From the NCBI GenBank assembly GCA_031254445.1, contig JAIRUL010000067.1:1-10917 (forward strand): a stretch of 10,917 bases of DNA, read 5' to 3'. Shown here piece after piece: positions 1 through 5,017 of the stretch. How positions within the stretch are numbered: the first letter of the stretch is position 1; each line of letters opens with the position of its first letter. The notes under the pieces were generated by a model. That model worked only from the letters and a program-made list of their open reading frames with translations. It did not search any database and was not told the DNA's origin. A program made the translations under genes and the position numbers. This DNA comes from Chitinispirillales bacterium. Its GTDB lineage: Bacteria; Fibrobacterota; Chitinivibrionia; Chitinivibrionales; Chitinispirillaceae.

Positions 1-33
1 GTTGACGTTGACGTTGACGTTGACGTTGACGTT
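1..33. repeat. GTTGAC hexamer tandem array
   Basis: Five perfect head-to-tail copies of GTTGAC followed by a partial GTT. The array runs off the left edge of the window, so its true length is unknown. It abuts the 5' side of repeat R1. The reverse complement of the unit, GTCAAC, occurs at the 3' side of the other repeat copies (9677-9724 and 10912-10917), so the hexamer appears to belong to the repeat family rather than being an unrelated microsatellite. It is not a CRISPR: the unit is far too short and there are no spacers. Confidence 0.9.
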
Positions 34-38
34 AAAAA

Positions 39-118
39 GTCAAATTCTTTTAAATCTTTTTCAGACGAAGCCTACGGCTTCATAACGTGTGGCGGCTAAA
101 GCCGCCACACAAAGTCAA
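39..118 (+). repeat. Double-hairpin interspersed repeat, copy R1
   Basis: An 80-base element bounded by GTCAA at both ends. An AT-rich head (39-66) is followed by hairpin 1 (GAAGCC at 67-72, loop TAC, GGCTTC at 76-81) and hairpin 2 (GTGTGGCGGC at 87-96, loop TAAA, GCCGCCACAC at 101-110, a perfect 10-bp stem). From base 67 to 118 it is identical to copy R3b (10865-10916). It carries no coding sequence. By structure it resembles a REP or MITE-like non-autonomous element. Transcription of a small structured RNA is possible but not shown. Confidence 0.88.
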
Positions 119-138
119 AAGAACAAAAGCTTTTAATT

Positions 139-167
139 TTAATAAGTCGAAAGGCAAACGGTATAAT
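139..167 (+). promoter_or_regulatory. Candidate promoter close to the first gene
   Basis: A perfect -10 box TATAAT at 162-167 lies 17 bases after TTAATA (139-144), which matches four of six bases of the -35 consensus. The expected transcription start (about 174) falls just after the chosen GTG start codon at 171. So either this promoter is not used, the true start codon is slightly downstream (TTG at 198 or 201), or the gene is transcribed from further upstream. Confidence 0.4.
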
Positions 168-170
168 TAA

Positions 171-1064
171 GTGAATGGTAAGCATAACCTGAATGATTTG
201 TTGACGGCCGTGTTCGCCCTTGCTTTATTTAATACTATCGCCGCACCCTCCCCTATTTATGCCGCCGAATTCTTGTTGCTCCCTGAACCAAAGAACGCGC
301 TAAGCATCGAGACGATGCAGTACAGCAATATGCTTGAATACCGCGTGGAGAACGATACGTTCCACCTGAGCGGCCGCTTCGGCGTGGACTTCCCTATCGT
401 CGGCTATCGCTTTGGCGACGGCGGCAACAGCGGAAACGGAGTTGATGTTGACGGCGCGCGGGAGGGCGACGGGCGGCAAAATATAATTTTCGGAATCAAC
501 GCGGCGGCGCAACTCAACATGCGGCCTACAAGCGATATGAGGTTTCCGGTCGATAACTTCTACGCCGTCCTCGCGCTGTACTTTTCGGGAACCGTAAGCA
601 AAGAGCTGTCGTGGCGCTTCTACCCGGTCTACCATTTATCCGCGCACTTGGCCGACGGCTACCCCGGCGATATCCTCAAGCCGGACGTCCGCGCCGTTTC
701 AAGCGAGATGGTACGCGGGGAGGGCTACTACAAGCCGTTTGGGGAGGTTTTAGAGATAGGGGCCGGAGCCGGGTGGTACTACCACGTCTGCGCGCAAAAG
801 GAGCTGAAGTACCGCGGGGACGCGGCTGTATTGCTAACATCGCCGCACGCTTTCTATGGCGCGTTGATTCCGTACGCGCTGCTGCACGTTGAGGACGTTT
901 ATCAAGGTGGAAACCATTTCGGCGTTGAGGCGGAGGCGGGCGTCATAGCAAGGAGGGGCAAGCGCGGGTTCGGGCTGGGCGTCCTGTATTTTAACCGGCC
1001 GCACAGCAGCTACTATTTTAATGAGCGCGAGTGGGGGGTCGGGATTGTGTATACTTTTATGTAA
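171..1064 (+). CDS. Putative outer-membrane beta-barrel protein, DUF1207-like
   Basis: A 297-residue protein with an apparent Sec signal peptide. It has a short basic N terminus (MNGKHN), a hydrophobic core at about 9-25, and a likely cleavage near residues 31-32 (IYAA). The mature part alternates polar and aromatic residues as beta-barrel strands do. It contains YHLSAHLADGY (154-164) and ends with an aromatic-rich strand (about 270-296) that includes FNEREWGVGIVYTF. These two stretches resemble the conserved parts of DUF1207 proteins, which are of unknown function. A Gly/Asp-rich stretch (82-101) is probably a surface loop. The GTG start was chosen because it gives a complete signal peptide; the ribosome site is weak (AAAGG at 150-154, rather distant). 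It stands alone between repeat R1 and the GH57 gene. The outer-membrane location is inferred and the DUF1207 link is tentative. Confidence 0.6.
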   Translation: MNGKHNLNDLLTAVFALALFNTIAAPSPIYAAEFLLLPEPKNALSIETMQYSNMLEYRVENDTFHLSGRFGVDFPIVGYRFGDGGNSGNGVDVDGAREGDGRQNIIFGINAAAQLNMRPTSDMRFPVDNFYAVLALYFSGTVSKELSWRFYPVYHLSAHLADGYPGDILKPDVRAVSSEMVRGEGYYKPFGEVLEIGAGAGWYYHVCAQKELKYRGDAAVLLTSPHAFYGALIPYALLHVEDVYQGGNHFGVEAEAGVIARRGKRGFGLGVLYFNRPHSSYYFNEREWGVGIVYTFM

Positions 1065-1066
1065 CG

Positions 1067-1082
1067 CCGGCGGCTCCGCCGG
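1067..1082. other. Small GC-rich hairpin after the first gene
   Basis: CCGGCG (1067-1072) and CGCCGG (1077-1082) form a 6-bp stem with a GCTC loop, starting three bases after the stop codon at 1062-1064. No T-run follows, so it is a weak candidate for a terminator or an mRNA-end stabiliser. Apart from this and the candidate promoter near 1158-1188, I see nothing in the 173-base gap before the GH57 gene. Confidence 0.35.
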
Positions 1083-1157
1083 GTAAACCCCTATCAAATA
1101 TAAAAAAGCGTCAGGCTACGCTTCCGGCAAACAAAAATCACGCCCCAACTGAACACA

Positions 1158-1188
1158 TCGACACATCCGGCGCGGCATAATGTATATT
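1158..1188 (+). promoter_or_regulatory. Candidate promoter for the GH57 gene
   Basis: TCGACA (1158-1163) matches five of six bases of the -35 box, and TATATT (1183-1188) could be the -10 box at a long 19-base spacing. An alternative -10 is CATAAT at 1176-1181. The 16-mer GGCATAATGTATATTC (1174-1189) recurs with one mismatch upstream of aroF (10740-10755, minus strand), which supports a promoter role. The implied 5' leader is about 40 bases. Confidence 0.4.
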
Positions 1189-1237
1189 CTCTACTAGGCG
1201 TGAAAACATACAAAAACACATACCGGAAGGAACGCTC

Positions 1238-2467
1238 ATGGGGCAGATTTACCACGCGATAGGGCTGCATCTCCACCAGCCTCTAGGTAATCTTTTGGCG
1301 CTGCACAATTCGACCGAGAAGTGGGAGGCCAAGCAGATACTCTGGTGCTACGACCGCATCACGCGGATGCTCGAGGGCTACGAGGACATCGCGCGGCTGC
1401 ATCTAAGCGTTTCCGGCACGCTCCTAAAGCAGCTTGAGGATCCTGGCATCCGCGAGACGTTTCAGGATGTCGCGCCCATCGCCGATTTCATGGAGCGGTT
1501 TCGGCGTTCGCCCGTGGAGTTTGTCGGCAGCGGGCTGTACCATCCCGTTTACCCGCTCATCCCCGAAGCGGACTGGGACGCGCAGACGGAGTGGTGGCAG
1601 GGGCTTGGGCGGCACATGCTGGGGCGCGAGGTTTTCCACGGGTTTTGGCCGCCGGAGATGGGTTTCTGCATGGAGATGATCCCGATGCTCAAGCGGCACG
1701 GCTACAAGTACGTGCTTGTCGACTGCTGGTACATCAAGCCCAAGCGCGAGATGCGCTGGGAGGAGCGGCGCTACAAGCCCTACATCGCGCGCTACGGCGG
1801 CGAAGAGATTGTCGTGATCCCGCGCGACCGCGAGCTCTCCGACGCGCAGGAGTCGGGGCTCGACCCCGGGTGGTTCCAGCACGAGATTTACGAGAGGACT
1901 AAGTGGTGCGACTTCCCCGCGCTCGTCACGACGTGGACGGACGGCGAAAACGGCGGGTGGTTCAGGAGCACCGACATCAAAGCCAGCTTCTGGGGATGCT
2001 TCTATCACGAGATACTGAATAGGTACAGGGCCGGAACCCTCGGCTTTATACCAACGCACATCAAAGAATATTTAGACAAGCACCCTGCGGAGGAGGAGGT
2101 CGAGATACACCGCGGCGCATGGAACACCGGAGACCACTGGGGCGGCGACTTCGCGCAGTGGACGGGCGGGCTCCTGCAGAGGAAAGGTTTCGACGAGTTG
2201 CGCAATGCGAGTTTGTACTACCACGCCACGAAGAAGAAGTTCGACGAGTACTCGCGGGTACAAGCGGTAAACGACCCCGACGGGACGCGGCAGATGATAT
2301 TCGACGCCTACGACGCGCTGCTGAACGCGGAGACGAGCTGCAACTTCTTCTGGGGCAGCGCGTGGGTGCACAAGTCGTTCGACTTGATAGAGTCGGCGTA
2401 TAGAACGCTCGACGCCGCAAGCGAGCGGTTCGACGCTAAGCGCGCGAAAGAGGCGGCGGGGAAGTAG
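1238..2467 (+). CDS. Glycoside hydrolase family 57 enzyme (alpha-glucan acting)
   Basis: A 409-residue protein with the GH57 signature regions in order. These are HLHQP (11-15, region 1), GSGLYHPV (97-104, region 2), FWPPEMGF (136-143, region 3, with candidate nucleophile E140), TWTDGENGG (232-240, region 4, with candidate acid/base D235) and ETSCNFFWG (365-373, region 5). Both catalytic acids are kept, so it is probably active. GH57 members are retaining enzymes such as amylases, 4-alpha-glucanotransferases, branching enzymes and amylopullulanases. The exact substrate cannot be read from sequence, but an alpha-glucan such as glycogen or starch is likely. No signal peptide or membrane segment is seen, so it should be cytoplasmic. 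The ATG is preceded by GGAAGG at 1225-1230. It is a single-gene unit with no other sugar genes beside it. Confidence 0.88.
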   Translation: MGQIYHAIGLHLHQPLGNLLALHNSTEKWEAKQILWCYDRITRMLEGYEDIARLHLSVSGTLLKQLEDPGIRETFQDVAPIADFMERFRRSPVEFVGSGLYHPVYPLIPEADWDAQTEWWQGLGRHMLGREVFHGFWPPEMGFCMEMIPMLKRHGYKYVLVDCWYIKPKREMRWEERRYKPYIARYGGEEIVVIPRDRELSDAQESGLDPGWFQHEIYERTKWCDFPALVTTWTDGENGGWFRSTDIKASFWGCFYHEILNRYRAGTLGFIPTHIKEYLDKHPAEEEVEIHRGAWNTGDHWGGDFAQWTGGLLQRKGFDELRNASLYYHATKKKFDEYSRVQAVNDPDGTRQMIFDAYDALLNAETSCNFFWGSAWVHKSFDLIESAYRTLDAASERFDAKRAKEAAGK

Positions 2468-2502
2468 GCGCAATGTTAAAAATTAAAAAAAATTAAATAA
2501 AA

Positions 2503-2533
2503 TTGCTATTTTTGATAAAAAATATATTATATT
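2503..2533 (+). promoter_or_regulatory. Candidate promoter for the HU gene
   Basis: The gap 2468-2587 is extremely AT-rich. TTGCTA (2503-2508) is a plausible -35 box, with TATTAT (2525-2530, spacing 16) or TATATT (2528-2533, spacing 19) as the -10 box. The leader would be about 45-50 bases and ends in a strong ribosome site, AAGGAG (2577-2582). A very AT-rich promoter suits a highly expressed nucleoid protein. No hairpin terminator for the GH57 gene is visible here. Confidence 0.5.
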
Positions 2534-2587
2534 CTTTTTATAGAGCAGTGCTAACACCTTAAACAATCGTACCAAAAAGGAGCCTAC

Positions 2588-2938
2588 ATGGCAGGGAAAA
2601 GTCTGACTCAAACGCAGGTGATCCAAAAGCTCTCGGAGCTTGAGGAGCTTCCCAAGAAGCAGGTTAAATCGTTTCTTGACAATCTTTCTCAGCTGGCCTA
2701 CAAGGAAGCCAAAAACGGTTTCGTCTTTCCTGGGTTAGGGAAGCTAGTCCTTGTACAGCGCAAGGCTAGAACCGGCAGAAACCCCGCTACCGGCGAGACT
2801 ATCAAGATACCGGCGAAAAAGGTCGTGAAGTTCAAGGTCTCAAAGACGGCCAAGGATTCAATCCTCGGCGAAGCGCCGGTTAAGAAGCCCGCGGCCAAAA
2901 AAGCCGCCCCCGCGAAGAAGAAAATCGCGAAGAAATAG
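2588..2938 (+). CDS. HU-family nucleoid DNA-binding protein with Lys/Ala-rich tail
   Basis: A 116-residue protein. Residues 1 to about 93 are an HU/IHF-type domain: an N-terminal helical dimerisation part (QTQVIQKLSELEELPKKQV), then GFVFPGLGKLVL, then the DNA-binding beta-arm with the hallmark GRNPATGE (63-70) followed by IKIPAKKVVKFKVSK. The arm proline P65 that intercalates in DNA in this family is present. Residues about 94-116 form a basic tail of repeated K, A and P, reminiscent of histone H1-like tails. Such tails occur in HU proteins of several bacterial groups. It probably acts as a homodimer that bends and compacts DNA. AAGGAG lies five bases before the ATG. It is a monocistronic unit closed by a hairpin five bases after the stop. 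Confidence 0.93.
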   Translation: MAGKSLTQTQVIQKLSELEELPKKQVKSFLDNLSQLAYKEAKNGFVFPGLGKLVLVQRKARTGRNPATGETIKIPAKKVVKFKVSKTAKDSILGEAPVKKPAAKKAAPAKKKIAKK

Positions 2939-2942
2939 GGGC

Positions 2943-2975
2943 GCCCCGCCGTATTGCTTAACACTGCGGCGGGGC
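2943..2975 (+). terminator. Hairpin after the HU gene, possible terminator
   Basis: GCCCCGCCG (2943-2951) pairs perfectly with CGGCGGGGC (2967-2975), giving a 9-bp GC stem with a 15-base loop, beginning five bases after the HU stop codon. No T-run follows (TTGG), so it is not a textbook intrinsic terminator. It could stop RNA polymerase with help or protect the abundant HU mRNA from 3' exonucleases. Confidence 0.55.
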
Positions 2976-3008
2976 TTGGAAACACGCTCCGCCGTATCTC
3001 TTTTATGT

Positions 3009-3926
3009 ATGATATTCTCCTCCGCCGTCCCCGCAAACGTCCGCGCCCCCATCGCCGTCACGCGCTACTTAGCCGGCAGGTTTACCTATTACAACGAAAC
3101 GCAGTGGGCGGAAATCGTCCGCGAGGGCCGAATCTCCATAAACGGCGCGCGGTGCGGCGAAACGGGCTCCGTGGCCGCCAAAGACACCGTCTCGTATGAA
3201 CCGAAAGAGTTTGAAGAACCCGCCGCGGACCTCTCGTACAAGATAATATACGAGGACGAGTGGATGCTCTGCGTCAACAAACCCGGAAACCTTTTGGTGC
3301 ACCGCGCCGGAAAATCGTTCCGCAACAACCTCGTCTACCAGCTGCGGCACGCGAGCGAACCGCCCTACCCGGGCTGCCGCCCCGTACATCGGTTGGACAG
3401 GGGGACGTCGGGGGCGGTGCTCGTCGCGAAAGACTCGGAGCAGGGGGCTGTCTTCGGAAAATTGTTTAGCGAAAATCAGGTCACAAAGAGATACAAGGCC
3501 GTCGTGCGCGGGCGGCCTAACCTCGCGACGCCGTTCACGATAGACGCGCCGATAGCGGTTGACGGCAACCCCGGCGGTCCGTGCAAGTTTAGGGCGGATG
3601 CGGGCGGAAAACCGGCTTGCACAGTGGTGGAGGGCGTTGAGCGCTTTGATAACGGGCTTTCCCTATTGGCCGTCAGGCCAATCACCGGGCGCACACATCA
3701 AATACGGGTGCATCTAGCGTCGATTGGGTTGCCGGTTGTTGGGGATAAGGTCTATGGCGGCGGGGAGGATGGCGGCATTAATGGTATCGACACAATACAG
3801 CGCCAAGCCTTACACTGCGAATCGCTGTCATTCACCCATCCGCACACAAACAGCATACTAGAGATAAGGGCGGAGTTGCCGGAGGATATATTATGCATGA
3901 TTGAAAATCATATTTCATTGATATAG
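3009..3926 (+). CDS. RluA-family 23S rRNA/tRNA pseudouridine synthase
   Basis: A 305-residue protein from the ATG at 3009. An earlier in-frame TTG at 2976 is less likely because it sits directly against the terminator-like hairpin and adds residues outside the S4 domain. Neither start has a clear ribosome site. Residues about 15-60 are an S4-like RNA-binding domain (AEIVREGRISINGARC). The catalytic domain follows, with NKPGNLLVH, the family signature HRLDRGTSG containing the catalytic Asp (D130), KRYKAVVRG, and GRTHQIRVHL near the C terminus. It converts uridines to pseudouridine in large-subunit rRNA or tRNA. Target sites differ between RluA, RluC and RluD subfamilies and cannot be assigned here. 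Its 3' end overlaps the convergent regulator gene by 19 bases (3908-3926). Confidence 0.9.
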   Translation: MIFSSAVPANVRAPIAVTRYLAGRFTYYNETQWAEIVREGRISINGARCGETGSVAAKDTVSYEPKEFEEPAADLSYKIIYEDEWMLCVNKPGNLLVHRAGKSFRNNLVYQLRHASEPPYPGCRPVHRLDRGTSGAVLVAKDSEQGAVFGKLFSENQVTKRYKAVVRGRPNLATPFTIDAPIAVDGNPGGPCKFRADAGGKPACTVVEGVERFDNGLSLLAVRPITGRTHQIRVHLASIGLPVVGDKVYGGGEDGGINGIDTIQRQALHCESLSFTHPHTNSILEIRAELPEDILCMIENHISLI

Positions 3927-4837
3927 ATAGGCTTAGATCCCGAATAATCCTGATTTCTGTAATTGATGATAATCAGCTCCGTCTGCCTATCGTGGTCGAT
4001 ATTGACGAGCAGCCGGTCTATGTACCTGCGCGCTATGAAGAGGCCGCGGCCGTGGGTGTCGAAGAGGCCTAGCGGGTATCCGTTGTCGTCGCGCGCGATC
4101 TGGCGGTGCAGCCAGTAGAGGACGTCCTGTTTCTTGAGGCGGCCTCCCATATCCTTGACCGAGACGGCGTACTTTTCGGAGTCGATGGCGACTGCGGCTT
4201 CTACGGCTTGGTCTTCGGGCAGCTCGAAGTCGAAGTCCCAATGCTGCCGGTTGTCGGGGTTTTCTTGGCGGACGCCGTAGAACATGGCGTTTGTCAGCAG
4301 CTCCACGACTACAAGCTCGAGTTTCTTGCCTCTCTCCGGGTCGTCCACGATGGAGACGATTTTCTGGGCCTCGTCGGCGAGGCTGTCCGGCTTACGTATC
4401 AGGAAGCGCCTGATGTCGGCGTCCTTAGCGAAGTGCCTCTCTACGCCGAAGATATTATTTTCGAGCAGGTTGTTGAGGATTATGTCTAACTCGGAAAAGT
4501 TGAACGGCACCGACTTCACGAAGATGTTGCCGATGTCGTAGTTGAGCGCGAGGTCTAAGTAGTCCTCGACGTTGTAGGCGGTGATGAGCACGCGTTTGAT
4601 GTCGGGGAAGCGCTGTTTGACGATTTTTAGCAAGTCGAACCCGCGAATACCGGGCATATGTATGTCGGACAAGATCAAATCGACCTTGTTGCTTTCCAAA
4701 ATATCGAGCGCGCTGCTGCCGGAGTCTGCGGTGAGCACCTCGTACCTCTCGTCCATCGAGAGGAAACGCGATATCATCTCGCGGATCAACTGGTCGTCGT
4801 CGACAAGCAAAATCCTATAAGCACGGCTATCCGGCAA
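3908..4837 (-). CDS. Response regulator receiver fused to RsbW-like HATPase domain
   Basis: A 309-residue cytoplasmic protein. Residues 7 to about 125 are a complete receiver domain: acidic pocket D13-D15, phospho-acceptor D57 (LILSDIHMPG), switch Thr T86 and Lys K108. Residues about 150-300 look like a GHKL ATPase of the RsbW/SpoIIAB type, with an N-box ELLTNAMFYG (179-188, N183), a G1 box KDMGG (228-232) and a G2 box GRGLFIARR (263-271). No DHp histidine-phosphorylation domain, PP2C domain or DNA-binding domain is present. The plausible role is a phosphorylation-controlled anti-sigma or serine kinase switch, but no partner (STAS anti-anti-sigma factor, sigma factor or sensor kinase) lies in the window. 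The start is TTG, supported by GGGGGAA at 4843-4849, five bases upstream. It is transcribed divergently from comEC. Confidence 0.85.
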   Translation of the reverse strand: MPDSRAYRILLVDDDQLIREMISRFLSMDERYEVLTADSGSSALDILESNKVDLILSDIHMPGIRGFDLLKIVKQRFPDIKRVLITAYNVEDYLDLALNYDIGNIFVKSVPFNFSELDIILNNLLENNIFGVERHFAKDADIRRFLIRKPDSLADEAQKIVSIVDDPERGKKLELVVVELLTNAMFYGVRQENPDNRQHWDFDFELPEDQAVEAAVAIDSEKYAVSVKDMGGRLKKQDVLYWLHRQIARDDNGYPLGLFDTHGRGLFIARRYIDRLLVNIDHDRQTELIIINYRNQDYSGSKPIYINEI

Positions 4838-4842
4838 AACGC

Positions 4843-4866
4843 TTCCCCCTTTATAGGGTAATTATA
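4843..4866 (-). promoter_or_regulatory. Candidate -10 box and ribosome site for the receiver-ATPase gene
   Basis: On the minus strand a perfect TATAAT occupies 4866-4861, with no recognisable -35 box. It predicts a transcription start near 4854 and a very short leader. That leader holds the purine-rich GGGGGAA (4849-4843), which supports the TTG start at 4837. A second minus-strand TATAAT lies at 4880-4875 inside a locally palindromic AT stretch. Confidence 0.4.
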
Positions 4867-4925
4867 GGCGGCACATTATAATATACATCATTTCAACAAA
4901 AAATACAATTTTAATCGCGCAAAAA

Positions 4926-4934
4926 TATTATATT
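4926..4934 (+). promoter_or_regulatory. Candidate -10 region upstream of comEC
   Basis: Overlapping TATTAT (4926-4931) and TATATT (4929-4934) sit in an AT-rich divergent region. The arrangement closely resembles the HU promoter (an A-run, then TATTATATT, then a T-run). No good -35 box is present. If TATATT is the -10 box, transcription would start at or next to the ATG at 4943, giving a transcript with almost no leader before the small ORF. Confidence 0.35.
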
Positions 4935-4942
4935 GCTTTTTT

Positions 4943-5017
4943 ATGGTTTCGGAATTACCCCCTCTCGCGTTACCAAGACCGCTTACCCCCCGTGCAAGAA
5001 AAGAGCAAGGCCGATGA
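4943..5017 (+). CDS. Possible 24-codon leader ORF coupled to comEC
   Basis: An ATG at 4943 opens a 24-codon frame that stops with TGA at 5015-5017. This TGA overlaps the likely comEC ATG (5014-5016) in an ATGA junction, a common translational-coupling arrangement. The peptide begins MVSELPPLALPRPLTP and is rich in Pro (six residues, at 6, 7, 11, 13, 16 and close by) and, towards its end, Arg/Lys. It has no recognisable domain. The ATG has no clear ribosome site but lies eight bases after a TATATT box, so it might be read as a leaderless start. The ATGA overlap could be chance, and expression is not established. Confidence 0.35.
   Translation: MVSELPPLALPRPLTPRARKEQGR

Noticed and set aside
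1..33. CRISPR-like array
   Set aside because: The unit is only six bases, copies are contiguous and there are no spacers or cas genes. It is a microsatellite-like tract tied to the repeat family.
139..167. Leaderless ATG at 175 seven bases after TATAAT
   Set aside because: The ATG at 175 is out of frame with the barrel gene and its frame stops after five codons.
1424..2059. Long minus-strand ORF (211 codons) within the GH57 gene
   Set aside because: It is antisense to a gene with all five GH57 motifs. GC-rich codon bias opens such frames, and the product resembles no family.
2976..3008. TTG start for the pseudouridine synthase at 2976
   Set aside because: It directly abuts the stem of the post-HU hairpin and adds residues not typical of the S4 domain start. 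ATG 3009 is preferred.
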